A DNA stretch of 64,000 nucleotides from Sulfurospirillum cavolei (GCF_001548055.1 NZ_AP014724.1:1674001-1738000), one strand, 5' to 3'. Counted from the first letter of the stretch, positions 48,454 through 58,327 are shown. Notes: generated by a model from the letters alone, not told the origin. Made by a program: numbers and translations.

Positions 48454-48970
48454 AAAAATCCTTTTTTAAAAACACCGCGCCGAACAAGCCGCAAAGCGGA
48501 ATGACGCTGAGCCCTATCAAAAATGCTACGGCATCGAATCGGCTCTTATGCACTAAAACCAACAACGTTAAAAATAAAATACCGTAGGTTGCGATACGAT
48601 ACACCGAAAGTGCACTTTTATAGCTTAAAGAGAGATTTTGAAAACTCTCTTTAAAGCCGATTTTAGGCGGTTTTTTCTCTGATTCGAGCGGGGAGTCTTG
48701 CATCGTAGCGTCTTCGTTCTCTTTTTCGCTTTCTTCGTCATCATCTTCGTAGTAATGCTCAAATTTATCCGGCGGTATTGCTCCCGCTGCCAAACGCGAT
48801 TGTACCATGCGGTGATACGAATAAAACGACGCAAACGTAATCAACAAAGAACAGGCAAACGCCGCTTGCGTGTTTAAAAGCCAGTTACCGCCTTGCATCA
48901 ACGAGACGGCAAGAACCGCTACGTCCCCCGCAAGGTACGCCAGCAAAAGCTTAACGCTCGTCTTTCTCAT
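48434..48970 (-). CDS. Inner membrane protein of unknown function
   Basis: About 178 residues from ATG 48970 (48985 is possible; neither has a good ribosome site). Two hydrophobic segments, an acidic cytoplasmic stretch (about 75-110, rich in Asp/Glu), then two more hydrophobic segments. I do not recognise a family. It overlaps atpZ and mqnC, so it belongs to the hemL-recG run. Confidence 0.7.
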   Translation of the reverse strand: MRKTSVKLLLAYLAGDVAVLAVSLMQGGNWLLNTQAAFACSLLITFASFYSYHRMVQSRLAAGAIPPDKFEHYYEDDDEESEKENEDATMQDSPLESEKKPPKIGFKESFQNLSLSYKSALSVYRIATYGILFLTLLVLVHKSRFDAVAFLIGLSVIPLCGLFGAVFLKKDFYGTYES

Positions 48971-49244
48971 CGTCGTCTTTGACATGTCGGTAATTTTGAT
49001 AGCGTACGTCGTCTTTAAGCTCATCCAGCGAACGAAGGTTTTTTTTGTAGGCTTTGTAAACATTCAAAATTGCTCCGCCTACGCCCCAAAAAACGCCGAG
49101 CCATAAAAGCCACGGCATTTGGAAGTATCGGCTCATCCAAAAGCCGGCTCCCGCGCCGAGTGCTACGGCGACGACCATCGAAATGCCTAAAGAGAGCTGT
49201 TCGGCTCCCTCAATTAATCTTCCGTATTTCGGTTTTTCGCTCAT
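48951..49244 (-). CDS. atpZ: AtpZ/AtpI-family protein
   Basis: 97 residues with two membrane helices (about 17-36 and 43-62) and a charged tail. The [12 protein letters not shown] and [12 protein letters not shown] segments are like AtpZ/AtpI, which help ATP synthase assembly or magnesium uptake. Its start overlaps the hemL stop by 4 nt. Confidence 0.8.
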   Translation of the reverse strand: MSEKPKYGRLIEGAEQLSLGISMVVAVALGAGAGFWMSRYFQMPWLLWLGVFWGVGGAILNVYKAYKKNLRSLDELKDDVRYQNYRHVKDDDEKDER

Positions 49245-50530
49245 GCCATCTCTTTAAAAACTTTTTGCGCCGCTTCGATCGTATCGTCGATCATTGCGTC
49301 GCTAATAGCCGTCGAAATAAATCCGGTTTCAAACTGTGAGCACGCAAAATAGAACCCCTCATTCAACATGCCTTGGTGAAATGCCGCAAAACGCTTCGTA
49401 TCGGACGAAAGCGCATCGGCAAAATTTCTCACGGGCTTATCGTTAAAGAAAAAGCCGAACATAGAGCCGATCGCATCGACTTGCAGTGCGATACCCGCAT
49501 CACTAGCCGCACTTTTAAGCCCTTCGACCAAGCGTTTAGCTTTGGCTTCCAGCGAAGCGTAAACGACTGCTTCATTTTCGATGAGTTGCTCAAGCGAAGC
49601 CAAACCCGCCGCCATCGCGACCGGATTGCCGCTGAGGGTTCCGGCTTGATATACCGGACCTTGCGGCGAAAGGTTATCCATAATCTCGGCACGTCCCGCG
49701 AACGCACCGACGGGCATGCCGCCGCCGATCACTTTTCCAAACGTCACCAAATCCGGAACGGTACCGTAAATACCTTGCGCTCCTTTTAACGAAGCGCGAA
49801 AACCGCTCATCACTTCGTCAAAAATCAAGAGCGCGCCGTTTTTTTCGCACAAGGCTTTTAAATCTTCCAAAAACTTCGGATCGGCGGGAACGAATCCCAT
49901 ATTGCCCGCAAGCGGTTCGATGATGACGCACGCGATGTTTTTAGAGTGTTTAAAGCACTCTTTGACGCTTTTAATATCGTTGTATTTCGCAAGCAACGTA
50001 TGTTTCGTCAAATCGGCGGGAACGCCCGGAGAGCTGGGATTGCCAAACGTCGTCGCGCCGCTTCCCGCTTGCACCAAAAGCGAATCGCTGTGCCCGTGAT
50101 AACATCCCTCAAATTTGACGATGTCGTCTTTACATGTAACGCCTCTTGCCAAACGAATCGCACTCATAACCGCTTCGGTTCCGCTACTGACAAACCTTAC
50201 TTTGTCGATTTCGGGGAAAAGTGAACAGATTAAACCGGCAAGTTTGGTCTCCGCTTTGGTCGGTGCTCCAAAACTAAGTCCTTTTTTTACCGCTTTGATG
50301 ACCGCTTTTTCGATCGTATCGTCGGCATGACCGAAAATAAGCGGTCCCCAACTTTGAACGTAATCGACGTAACGGTTATCGTCGACATCGATCAGATACG
50401 CTCCTTCGCCTTTTTTGATAAATAACGGCGTTCCGCCCACGCTTTGAAACGCCCGAACCGGAGAGTCCACGCCTCCGGGAATGACGCGACACGCTTTCTC
50501 GTACGCTTTGACGCTCTTATCCTGATTCAT
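49241..50530 (-). CDS. hemL: Glutamate-1-semialdehyde 2,1-aminomutase
   Basis: About 429 residues. HemL motifs are clear: [30 protein letters not shown], the PLP lysine in [15 protein letters not shown]. It makes 5-aminolevulinate for haem. GAGGA stands 6 nt before ATG 50530; ATG 50536 is an alternative. It is the first gene of the run to recG. Confidence 0.95.
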   Translation of the reverse strand: MNQDKSVKAYEKACRVIPGGVDSPVRAFQSVGGTPLFIKKGEGAYLIDVDDNRYVDYVQSWGPLIFGHADDTIEKAVIKAVKKGLSFGAPTKAETKLAGLICSLFPEIDKVRFVSSGTEAVMSAIRLARGVTCKDDIVKFEGCYHGHSDSLLVQAGSGATTFGNPSSPGVPADLTKHTLLAKYNDIKSVKECFKHSKNIACVIIEPLAGNMGFVPADPKFLEDLKALCEKNGALLIFDEVMSGFRASLKGAQGIYGTVPDLVTFGKVIGGGMPVGAFAGRAEIMDNLSPQGPVYQAGTLSGNPVAMAAGLASLEQLIENEAVVYASLEAKAKRLVEGLKSAASDAGIALQVDAIGSMFGFFFNDKPVRNFADALSSDTKRFAAFHQGMLNEGFYFACSQFETGFISTAISDAMIDDTIEAAQKVFKEMA

Positions 50531-50590
50531 CTTCATTCCTCGTACTCTATTTTTGATTATTTTACTGAAACTTTGCCTATAAACCGCTTT

Positions 50591-50938
50591 TTACTTTTTC
50601 ACTTCGCTTGAGACGTAATAATACAAACTATCGATCTCTTGCCACGTTAAAAAGTAGGTCGGCATGACTTTATGTTGCGTTGTTAAGGCGTGAAAAAAAC
50701 GCTCTTTGCTTAAGTTTGTGATATTCGGAGCTTCTAAAACGACGGGTTTGCCTTTGAGCGTATATTGAGAGATAATCGTACCTTCCCCTTTTTCTCCGTG
50801 GCATTTATTGCAACCGATTCCTCGAGGATTGGAATAGAGCATTTTGGCATATTCCATTTTTGTAATAAAATCTTCACTCCGAAGCGATACGCCAGACAGC
50901 AGTAAAAACATCGTAATCCCAAGCCCCAGTCGCTTCAA
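50591..50938 (-). CDS. Small c-type cytochrome
   Basis: 115 residues with a signal peptide (about 1-21) and one haem-binding motif CNKCH (residues about 43-47). The axial Met may be that in KVMPTYFLTW. It is a periplasmic electron carrier of class I type. TTG 50938 is used because it supplies the basic n-region of the signal; an ATG ten codons on lacks it. Confidence 0.85.
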   Translation of the reverse strand: MKRLGLGITMFLLLSGVSLRSEDFITKMEYAKMLYSNPRGIGCNKCHGEKGEGTIISQYTLKGKPVVLEAPNITNLSKERFFHALTTQHKVMPTYFLTWQEIDSLYYYVSSEVKK

Positions 50939-50955
50939 AACCCTTTTATCCCTTC

Positions 50956-50961
50956 TTTAAT
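50956..50961 (+). promoter_or_regulatory. -10 candidate for the structured RNA
   Basis: TTTAAT; transcription would start near 50968, at the edge of the terminal helix of the RNA candidate. Confidence 0.35.
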
Positions 50962-50965
50962 AGAC

Positions 50966-51107
50966 GTCTTGCAAAATCCGCTTTACAAGAGGTAAAAGCA
51001 CCCAAGGGTGCATGGGCACTCCACCGACGAGAACCCGATGTTAACGTCGTCTTTGCAGCTTTACTTCAAAGGCGTATTCTCAAGCGTTCATACTCTTTTG
51101 CAAGAAC
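50966..51107 (+). ncRNA. Candidate structured RNA of about 140 nt, family unknown
   Basis: A 10-bp perfect helix joins TCTTGCAAAA (50967-50976) with TTTTGCAAGA (51096-51105). Inside it, GAGGTAAA (50989-50996) pairs with TTTACTTC (51060-51067). Two hairpins follow: GGGTGC/GCACTC (51006-51021) and CGACG/CGTCG (51025-51049). Two of the helices use a G-U pair that would be lost on the other strand, which supports plus-strand transcription. It could be an independent small RNA (a 6S-like closed rod is one idea) or a folD leader. SRP RNA is ruled out by the missing GGAA-loop core. No U-run terminator is seen. Confidence 0.45.
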
Positions 51108-51124
51108 TTTAATAGTAAGTTTGC

Positions 51125-51130
51125 TATAGT
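51125..51130 (+). promoter_or_regulatory. -10 box for folD
   Basis: TATAGT 29 nt before the folD ATG, downstream of the RNA candidate. Confidence 0.45.
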
Positions 51131-51158
51131 ACCAAAAATGAATTTAAAGGATGTTTGA

Positions 51159-52010
51159 ATGCAAATCCTTGACGGAAAAGCACTGTCGGACCAAATCAAA
51201 ATTCGCCTCAAAAAGGAGAGCGAAGCACTCGTTGAAAAAGGCATCACTCCCGGACTTGCCGTTATTTTAGTCGGCGACGACGCCGCGAGTCAAACGTACG
51301 TTAAAATGAAAGAAAAAGCGTGCGACATCACGGGAATTTACTCCATCATTCACAAAATGCCCTCTTCGATTTCCCAAGAAAAAATTTTGGAAACCATCGC
51401 CATGATCAATACCAATCCGAATATTGACGGCGTTTTGGTTCAACTTCCGCTTCCCAAACACATCGATACGACTAAAATTATCGAAGCCATCGAGCCTCGT
51501 AAAGACGTCGACGGCTTTCACCCTTTTAACGTCGGACGGTTGGTTGCCGGATTGGAAAGCTTCGTGCCGTGTACACCCCTTGGCGTTATGCGCCTTTTAT
51601 CCCACTACGCCATCGATCCTAAAGGATTAAACGCCTGCGTCGTAGGAGCTAGCAATATCGTCGGAAAACCGATGATGAATCTTCTCTTAAACGCAGGAGC
51701 AACGGTCGATATTTGCCATATTTTTACCAAAGACCTCAAAGAACATACGAAAAAAGCCGACCTTTTAATCGTCGGAGTGGGTAAACAAAACCTCATTACC
51801 GAAGATATGGTCAAAGAAGGCGCGATCGTTGTTGATATCGGTATCAATAAAACCGCCGAAGGACGCATCGTCGGCGACGTGGATTTTGAAAACATCGCAC
51901 CGAAATGTTCGTATATCACGCCGGTACCAGGAGGCGTCGGTCCGATGACGATCGCGATGCTGCTTGAAAATACCGTTAAAGCCGCACACCATCGCTTGAA
52001 CGCAAAATAG
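51159..52010 (+). CDS. folD: Bifunctional methylene-THF dehydrogenase / methenyl-THF cyclohydrolase
   Basis: 283 residues. The substrate-site lysine stretch (YVKMKEKACDITGI), the VQLPLPKHID segment, the NADP motif (GASNIVGKPM) and PVPGGVGPMTIAML are present. It interconverts one-carbon folates. It starts a rightward run with lepB and the M50 protease gene. Confidence 0.97.
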   Translation: MQILDGKALSDQIKIRLKKESEALVEKGITPGLAVILVGDDAASQTYVKMKEKACDITGIYSIIHKMPSSISQEKILETIAMINTNPNIDGVLVQLPLPKHIDTTKIIEAIEPRKDVDGFHPFNVGRLVAGLESFVPCTPLGVMRLLSHYAIDPKGLNACVVGASNIVGKPMMNLLLNAGATVDICHIFTKDLKEHTKKADLLIVGVGKQNLITEDMVKEGAIVVDIGINKTAEGRIVGDVDFENIAPKCSYITPVPGGVGPMTIAMLLENTVKAAHHRLNAK

Positions 52011-52017
52011 GAAGATT

Positions 52018-52848
52018 ATGAAAAATTTTATCCATCGATTTTACCACTTTTCCAACAGTTGGACGGGAACGATTATTATCGTTTTATTCGTTATTTTTTT
52101 CGTCGCGCAAGCCTTTGTGATTCCCAGCGGTTCTATGAAAAAAACCCTACTCATCGGCGATCATCTTTTTGTCAAAAAGTTTTCGTACGGTCTTCCTACT
52201 CCGCATCTTCCGTGGCTTGAAATTCCCGTTTTACCCGATTTTAACGGTGACGGGCATTTGATCTCCTCAGAAGGTCCAAAGCGCGGAGATATCGTTGTTT
52301 TTCGTTATCCAAAAGACCCTAAAGTCCACTACGTCAAACGTTGCGTCGCACGCGAGGATGATGAAATTTTATTTCAGGACAAGAACCTTTATGTTCACTT
52401 TAGCGAAGGCGACGACTACATTAAAACGCATTATCCTGCCGATAAAATTAAGACCATTGCAGGAAAACTTTGGGTCAATAACCCGTATAAAGAGCAGTTT
52501 CACGGTATTCATTACGACGACGGCGTCGATTTGTTCGCACAGATGGTTTTGCATCTAAAAGCCAATCAATTGGCGATGAAACCGGCACTCGTTGCGGAAC
52601 TTCCGATGGTTGCGGGCTATAGCAATTTCAACGCTTTTTACGCTAAAGTCGAAAAAGGACACTATTATATGGTCGGAGACAATCGCGACCACTCCAACGA
52701 CAGCCGTTTTTGGGGTAGCGTTCCCTACAGTCTTATCGTCGGCAAACCGTGGTTTGTCTATTTTTCATGGGATGACGACTATAAAATAAGGTGGAACCGT
52801 ATCGGAAGATCGGTCGATAGCCTCCAATTCGACGAGACGCTTTTCTAA
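52018..52848 (+). CDS. lepB: Signal peptidase I
   Basis: 276 residues: N-terminal membrane helix (about 15-35), catalytic Ser in PSGSMKKTLLIGD, catalytic Lys in KRGDIVVFRYP...YVKR, and the GDNRDHSNDSRFWG box. It removes signal peptides at the outer face of the inner membrane. It is 7 nt after folD and joined to the next gene by TAATG. Confidence 0.96.
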   Translation: MKNFIHRFYHFSNSWTGTIIIVLFVIFFVAQAFVIPSGSMKKTLLIGDHLFVKKFSYGLPTPHLPWLEIPVLPDFNGDGHLISSEGPKRGDIVVFRYPKDPKVHYVKRCVAREDDEILFQDKNLYVHFSEGDDYIKTHYPADKIKTIAGKLWVNNPYKEQFHGIHYDDGVDLFAQMVLHLKANQLAMKPALVAELPMVAGYSNFNAFYAKVEKGHYYMVGDNRDHSNDSRFWGSVPYSLIVGKPWFVYFSWDDDYKIRWNRIGRSVDSLQFDETLF

Positions 52849-53501
52849 TGGAGAGTATCAAACTTATCGAAATTGCGGCAGTCGTTTTAGCCTTGATGAT
52901 CGCTATTATCGGTCATGAAATTATGCACGGCTACGTAGCGTATCGCTACGGCGACGACACCGCTAAACATATGGGAAGACTGAGCGTCAATCCGTTTGTA
53001 CATGTCGATTTGGTCGGAACGATCATCGTGCCCGCCGTTTTGTTTTTGAGTAACGCTCCTTTTATGTTCGGCTGGGCAAAACCCGTTCCCATTTATATGC
53101 CAAGCGTCATTCGAAACGGCGGCTATAAGGCGGCGATTGCCGTTTCACTTGCGGGGATTGCTTACAACTTTACGCTGGCAATCCTAGCTTCTGTCGTTTT
53201 AAGCCAATTAGGCGATATTAGCGAAGTCAACAGTTACGTCGAATATTTTTGGGTCTATTTTCTCGTACAATCGATGATTTATAACGTCGTCTTGGGTATT
53301 TTCAACCTCTATCCGATCCCGCCGCTAGACGGTTCGCATGCGCTAAGCTATTTGGGGCGCATTTTCGGTTGGAATGCCTTGGTACGCTTCTACGAATCAA
53401 CGGAACGTTACGGCATGATTATTCTTATCGTCTGTATCGCAACACCGCTTTCTTCTTACTTTTTTATGCCGATTCGCGTCGTTTTAAGTTGGCTTTACTA
53501 A
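52848..53501 (+). CDS. Site-2 protease family (M50) metalloprotease
   Basis: 217 residues, mostly hydrophobic. The zinc motif HEIMH (residues about 22-26) and the third ligand in PPLDGSH are present. Such proteins cut substrates within the membrane. It is translationally coupled to lepB. Confidence 0.9.
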   Translation: MESIKLIEIAAVVLALMIAIIGHEIMHGYVAYRYGDDTAKHMGRLSVNPFVHVDLVGTIIVPAVLFLSNAPFMFGWAKPVPIYMPSVIRNGGYKAAIAVSLAGIAYNFTLAILASVVLSQLGDISEVNSYVEYFWVYFLVQSMIYNVVLGIFNLYPIPPLDGSHALSYLGRIFGWNALVRFYESTERYGMIILIVCIATPLSSYFFMPIRVVLSWLY

Positions 53502-53515
53502 AGTGCTTCTTTTTT

Positions 53516-53557
53516 GACCTAACACCGTTTTATTCGGGCTTTGTTAGGTCTGTTTTA
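53516..53557 (+). terminator. Terminator after the M50 protease gene
   Basis: GACCTAACA pairs with TGTTAGGTC around a 17-nt loop, then TGTTTTAT. Confidence 0.7.
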
Positions 53558-53569
53558 TAATGCGTGTGC

Positions 53570-53575
53570 TATAAT
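53570..53575 (+). promoter_or_regulatory. -10 box for rpiB
   Basis: TATAAT 30 nt before the start of rpiB; a second TATAAT lies at 53556-53561. Confidence 0.55.
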
Positions 53576-53604
53576 CGAAACGATTATGTTCTTAAAGGAT
53601 AGAC

Positions 53605-54045
53605 GTGAAATTTTTTATTGCAACCGACCATGCGGGCGTTGCTATCAAACCGGACGTTATAGCGATGCTCACAGCGATGGGGCATGAAATCGTCGATCTT
53701 GGACCTTTTTCCCAAGAGAGGGTCGATTATCCCGATTTTGCGCATGCATTGTGCACGGAAGTCTTACAAAATCCCCAAACGCAAGGCATTTTGATCTGCG
53801 GATCGGGTATCGGTATGAGCTTGGCGGCTAACAAACATGTCGGCATTCGTGCCGCATTGTGCCATGACGCCTATACCGCTCAAATGGCGCGCGCCCATAA
53901 CGACGCCAATGTTTTGTGTTTCGGACAACGTATCGTAGGACTCGGCGTGATCGAGTCGATACTTCACGCATGGTGTGCAACCTCTTTCGAAGGAGGCAGA
54001 CATGCACACAGAGTTGAAAAAATCGAGTTGACACATGGCGTTTGA
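53605..54045 (+). CDS. rpiB: Ribose-5-phosphate isomerase B
   Basis: 146 residues with start TDHAGVAIK and the GILICGSGIGMSLAANK loop holding the catalytic Cys. It interconverts ribose and ribulose 5-phosphates. Overlaps the next gene by 11 nt. Confidence 0.95.
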   Translation: MKFFIATDHAGVAIKPDVIAMLTAMGHEIVDLGPFSQERVDYPDFAHALCTEVLQNPQTQGILICGSGIGMSLAANKHVGIRAALCHDAYTAQMARAHNDANVLCFGQRIVGLGVIESILHAWCATSFEGGRHAHRVEKIELTHGV

Positions 54046-54367
54046 ATGGGTTTTGACAACGGCGCTTTTTTCGGTTTGTCTTTACTTGCTCGTCATGGTG
54101 TTTTACTACAAAACCCTGCTTCGCAAAGAAAAACGCGGCAATATCGTGATTAAACAAACCCTCAACGATGCCGAAGTCGTCATCCGCAAATACCAAGTCC
54201 AGCTTCAACGCTCTTTGGGCAATATCGATATTTTAAGCGATGAGCTCAAAAAGGTGAAAAACGATCTCAAATCCTTACGAACCCGTAACAGTCAATACCG
54301 TATGGAAGGCGATAAGCTTCGCCAACATATCAAAGAGCTAGAGGGCAAAATCGAGGCGTTGTTGTAA
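54035..54367 (+). CDS. Single-pass membrane protein with coiled coil, unknown
   Basis: 110 residues: one membrane helix (about 7-27), a basic hinge (RKEKRG) and a long coiled coil (about 40-110). No family recognised. It overlaps rpiB and precedes apt by about 60 nt. Confidence 0.7.
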   Translation: MAFEWVLTTALFSVCLYLLVMVFYYKTLLRKEKRGNIVIKQTLNDAEVVIRKYQVQLQRSLGNIDILSDELKKVKNDLKSLRTRNSQYRMEGDKLRQHIKELEGKIEALL

Positions 54368-54428
54368 CTACGCTACGTCGGTCGATTTGCTTTGTATCTC
54401 AATTTAAAAAATTCTATAAAGGCCGTTG

Positions 54429-54977
54429 ATGCATCTTTTAAACGAGAACGATAAAACATTTCTTCTTCAGTCCATCCGCGAAATCGAGGATTTTCCCAAA
54501 CCCGGTATTAAATTCAAAGATATTACGACGCTTTTAGGCGATACGAACGCTTTTAATCTCCTTATGGATCATCTTGCCAGTCGATACGAAAACCAACAAA
54601 TCGACTACATCGCCGGCATCGAAAGCCGAGGCTTTATTTTCGGTGCGGCGTTAGCGGCACGCCTTCGCACGCGTTTCGTTCCGATTCGAAAACCGGGCAA
54701 ACTTCCCTATACTACTATTAGCGAGAAATACTCGTTAGAATACGGCGTGGACGAAGTTTCGATTCACATCGACGCTTTTAACGGCGTTGCCAATCCGCGT
54801 GTCTTGCTGATTGATGATTTGATCGCTACCGGAGGCACGGCAACCGCCGCGGTCAAACTGATTACCAAAGCAGGAGCGACCTGCGTCGAAGCATGCTTTG
54901 TGATGAACTTGACGTTTTTACAAGGCGATTTGGACATTAAGAAAATGACCTCCGTCTATTCCGTGTTGGAGGTGTAA
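54429..54977 (+). CDS. apt: Adenine phosphoribosyltransferase
   Basis: 182 residues. The start [29 protein letters not shown] and the PRPP site [17 protein letters not shown] are typical. It salvages adenine to AMP. ATG 54429 is preferred over TTG 54426. One base separates its stop from trpB. Confidence 0.95.
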   Translation: MHLLNENDKTFLLQSIREIEDFPKPGIKFKDITTLLGDTNAFNLLMDHLASRYENQQIDYIAGIESRGFIFGAALAARLRTRFVPIRKPGKLPYTTISEKYSLEYGVDEVSIHIDAFNGVANPRVLLIDDLIATGGTATAAVKLITKAGATCVEACFVMNLTFLQGDLDIKKMTSVYSVLEV

Positions 54978-54978
54978 C

Positions 54979-56184
54979 ATGTACATTCCACGCGCTTCAA
55001 AATTTGATCCGGACGCAAACGGACACTTCGGGATTTTCGGAGGACGCTACGTTCCCGAAACCTTAATGCCTATCTTGATCGATTTGGAAAAAGAGTATCG
55101 CAAACTTCGCTTCGACGAACACTTTTGGACGGAAGTCAACCACTGTCTGAACGAATACGTCGGACGTCCTTCCGCACTCTTTTTTGCCAAAAATATTTCG
55201 CATGAACTGGGTGCAAAAATTTACCTTAAACGCGAAGATCTCAATCATACGGGCGCACACAAGATCAATAATACCGTGGCACAGGGCTTGATTGCGAAAA
55301 AGATGGGTAAAAAACGCGTTATCGCCGAAACGGGTGCCGGACAACACGGCGTTGCCACGGCGACGATTGCGGCACTTTTAGGCTTGGAATGCGAAGTTTT
55401 TATGGGAGAAAAAGACGTTGAACGCCAAGAACTCAACGTCTTTCGTATGAAGCTTTTGGGTGCTAAAGTCCACAGCGTCAAAAGCGGAAGCCGTACGCTT
55501 AAAGATGCGATGAACGAGGCCATTCGCTACTGGGTGACGCATGCGCGTGATACGTTTTATATTATCGGCACCGTCGCAGGCCCGCATCCGTATCCCATGA
55601 TGGTACGCGACTTTCAAGCGATCATCGGTTACGAAGCCAAAGCGCAAATTTTGGTCAAAGAAAAAAGTCTTCCCGATTACGTCATTGCCTGTATCGGCGG
55701 AGGAAGCAACGCTATGGGGATTTTCAGCCACTTTTTAGGCGAAGAAGGTGTGAAATGCATCGGTATCGAAGCCGGAGGTTTGGGTATCGAAACCGATAAA
55801 CACGGTTGTTCGCTTGCCAAAGGAAGTCCCGGTGTGCTTCACGGACAGATGAGTTATCTGTTGCAAGACGACGACGGACAGATTTTAGAGGCACATTCGA
55901 TCTCCGCCGGCTTGGACTATCCCGGTATCGGACCTGAGCATGCTTACCTCAAAGAACAAGGTGCGGCGATTTATGAAAACATTACCGATCAAGAGGCACT
56001 CGATGCGTTCGTCTGGCTATCGCGCAAAGAGGGCATTATTCCGGCGTTTGAGAGCGCGCATGCCATTGCCTATTTGAAAAAAATCCCTAAAGATGAGATT
56101 AAAAACAAGATCGTTATCGTCAATCTTTCCGGTCGCGGCGATAAAGATATGGTGCAAGCCAAATCAATTTTAAACATAGGATAA
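54979..56184 (+). CDS. trpB: Tryptophan synthase beta subunit
   Basis: 401 residues, TrpB1 type. The PLP lysine is in [10 protein letters not shown], with [11 protein letters not shown] and the phosphate loop [10 protein letters not shown]. It condenses indole and serine. No other trp gene, including trpA, lies nearby, which is unusual for TrpB1; in this run it stands between apt and a DedA gene. Confidence 0.95.
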   Translation: MYIPRASKFDPDANGHFGIFGGRYVPETLMPILIDLEKEYRKLRFDEHFWTEVNHCLNEYVGRPSALFFAKNISHELGAKIYLKREDLNHTGAHKINNTVAQGLIAKKMGKKRVIAETGAGQHGVATATIAALLGLECEVFMGEKDVERQELNVFRMKLLGAKVHSVKSGSRTLKDAMNEAIRYWVTHARDTFYIIGTVAGPHPYPMMVRDFQAIIGYEAKAQILVKEKSLPDYVIACIGGGSNAMGIFSHFLGEEGVKCIGIEAGGLGIETDKHGCSLAKGSPGVLHGQMSYLLQDDDGQILEAHSISAGLDYPGIGPEHAYLKEQGAAIYENITDQEALDAFVWLSRKEGIIPAFESAHAIAYLKKIPKDEIKNKIVIVNLSGRGDKDMVQAKSILNIG

Positions 56185-56188
56185 GGGC

Positions 56189-56878
56189 ATGATGCATACG
56201 ATCGGAAAACATACCGGAAAGCTTTTTACGCTTCTCATGGTCGTAGCCCTTCTCACGTTAGCTTACGTCCTTTATCAAGCACCGGCGGAAGGACTGGAAA
56301 ATAAGTTTATTTATTTGATGAAAGCTTACGGATACATTATCCTTTTTGTATGGAGTATGTTGGAGGGCGAAAGCGGCTTGATTATGGCGGGGCTTTTGTC
56401 TCATACGGGCGATATGAATCTCTTTATCGCGATTTTCGTGGCGGGACTCGGCGGTTTTGCCGGAGATCAGGTCTATTTTTACATCGGTCGTTTTAATAAA
56501 AAATACGTCCATATGAAACTCAAAGGTCAACGTCGGAAGCTGGCACTCGCGCATCTTTTACTCAAAAAATACGGCTGGCCGATTATCTTCGCACAACGTT
56601 ACATGTACGGATTGCGTACGATTATTCCGATCTCGATCGGCTTAACGCGTTACGATGCCAAAACCTTTGCCTTTATCAATCTTATGTCGGCATGGTGTTG
56701 GGGCGCATTTACGATTTTGCCCGCTTGGTATTTCGGCGACGAAATTTTGATCGTCATACACTGGGCAAAAGAGCATTGGTATTTTGCACTTCCTCTTGCC
56801 GGACTAATCGGCGGAAGTATCTACTACTATTTTCATAAAATGACGGATAAAACCTTTAAGGAAAAACATGCACGTTAA
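56189..56878 (+). CDS. DedA-family membrane protein (long)
   Basis: 229 residues with five or so hydrophobic segments. The core GQRRKLALAHLLLKKYG and RYMYGLRTIIPISIG matches the paralogue at 9801-10364, with an extra N-terminal helix. Probable lipid flippase of the DedA family. Overlaps pepA by 11 nt. Confidence 0.88.
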   Translation: MMHTIGKHTGKLFTLLMVVALLTLAYVLYQAPAEGLENKFIYLMKAYGYIILFVWSMLEGESGLIMAGLLSHTGDMNLFIAIFVAGLGGFAGDQVYFYIGRFNKKYVHMKLKGQRRKLALAHLLLKKYGWPIIFAQRYMYGLRTIIPISIGLTRYDAKTFAFINLMSAWCWGAFTILPAWYFGDEILIVIHWAKEHWYFALPLAGLIGGSIYYYFHKMTDKTFKEKHAR

Positions 56879-58319
56879 TATTCTAAACCAAAAATTATTT
56901 GATTCGACAAGCGACGTTAAAGTCGTTTTCGTCGTCGCAAAAGCATTTGATCACCGATGGATTCGCGATAAAGAGAGTTTTGAACTGTTAGGATTCAAAG
57001 GCGAAAGCGAAGAGACGCTCTTCGTTGCCGCTTCTCGGATTCTTTACGTCGGTTGCGACAGTTTGGATGCCGAAGATATTCGTTTGAGTGCGGCAAAAGC
57101 GTTGGAAGCCTTGAAAAAAACCAACGTCAAATCCGTCTCTATCGGAACGTATTCTTCCGATTGCCCCGGTATGAACGTCAAAGCACTTGCCGAAGGATTG
57201 ATGCTTGGAAGCTATGTTTTCGATCAGTATAAAAGCAAAAAAGAGCCTTCAACCTTAGAAAGCGTTTTTATATGCCTCGAAGATTACGCGCGCACCGACG
57301 TCTCCGTAGAGACGGCGAGCAAAGCACTGAAAGAAGGAACGCTTATCGCAGAAGCGACGAACTTTGCCAAAGCGATCGTCAACACGACGCCTTTTGACAT
57401 GACGCCCATCGCCTTGGCGAAACTTGCTCAAACCCTCACGTCGCTTCCAAACGTGACATGTAAGGTTATGGACGAGACCTTTTTGAAAGAACAAGGCATG
57501 AACGCTTTTTTAGCGGTCAATCGCGCAAGCGTCCATCCGCCGCGTTTGATCCACCTGACGTATATGCCCCAAGCACCTAAAAAACGTTTGGTTTACGTCG
57601 GTAAAGGATTGACGTACGATAGCGGCGGACTGAGCTTAAAGCCTAGCGAGCATATGGTGACGATGAAAGCCGATAAAAGCGGCGGCGCGGCGGTAATGTC
57701 GATTTTAAAAGCGGCGGCGGAACTCGAATTGCCGTTTGAAGTGCACGCCATTATCGGAGCAACCGAAAATATGATCGGAGGCGACGCCTATAAACCCGAC
57801 GACGTTTTGGTTGCTAAAAACGGTAAAACCATCGAAGTTCGCAATACCGATGCCGAAGGACGCTTGGTTTTGGCAGATTGTTTGTGTTACGCACAAGAAC
57901 TCAAGCCCGATCTTTTGGTCGATATGGCGACCCTCACGGGTGCTTGCGTCGTGGCGTTGGGCGAATACACGACCGGTATCATGGGACACGATAGCACTCT
58001 TAAACACTCTATGCAAAAAGCCGCCGATAAAAGCGGCGAACTCAGCGGTATGCTGCCGTTTAACAAATACCTCAAAAAGCTTTTGAAAAGTTCGGTTGCC
58101 GACATGTCAAACATCAGCTCCAGCCGTTACGGCGGCGCGATTACCGCGGGATTGTTTTTAGACAACTTTATCGAAGAGGCGTATAAAGACAAATGGCTTC
58201 ATTTGGATATTGCGGGACCTGCGTATTTGGAAAAAGCATGGGGCTATAACCAATCGGGTGCAACGGGTGCTGGCGTACGAATGAATCTCTATTGGATGCT
58301 TGAAGAAGCTAAAAAATAG
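56868..58319 (+). CDS. pepA: Leucyl aminopeptidase
   Basis: 483 residues, M17 family. Metal and catalytic motifs are present: YVGKGLTYDSGGLSLKP, MKADKSGGAAVM and NTDAEGRLVLAD. It removes N-terminal residues from peptides as a hexamer with two zinc ions. Confidence 0.95.
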   Translation: MHVNILNQKLFDSTSDVKVVFVVAKAFDHRWIRDKESFELLGFKGESEETLFVAASRILYVGCDSLDAEDIRLSAAKALEALKKTNVKSVSIGTYSSDCPGMNVKALAEGLMLGSYVFDQYKSKKEPSTLESVFICLEDYARTDVSVETASKALKEGTLIAEATNFAKAIVNTTPFDMTPIALAKLAQTLTSLPNVTCKVMDETFLKEQGMNAFLAVNRASVHPPRLIHLTYMPQAPKKRLVYVGKGLTYDSGGLSLKPSEHMVTMKADKSGGAAVMSILKAAAELELPFEVHAIIGATENMIGGDAYKPDDVLVAKNGKTIEVRNTDAEGRLVLADCLCYAQELKPDLLVDMATLTGACVVALGEYTTGIMGHDSTLKHSMQKAADKSGELSGMLPFNKYLKKLLKSSVADMSNISSSRYGGAITAGLFLDNFIEEAYKDKWLHLDIAGPAYLEKAWGYNQSGATGAGVRMNLYWMLEEAKK

Positions 58320-58327
58320 TACCGCAG

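Noticed and set aside
50966-51107. SRP (4.5S) RNA
   Set aside because: The conserved symmetric loop and GGAA tetraloop sequence of SRP RNA are absent.
50966-51158. Tetrahydrofolate riboswitch before folD
   Set aside because: The known THF aptamer core is not seen, and folD has a -10 box after the structured region.
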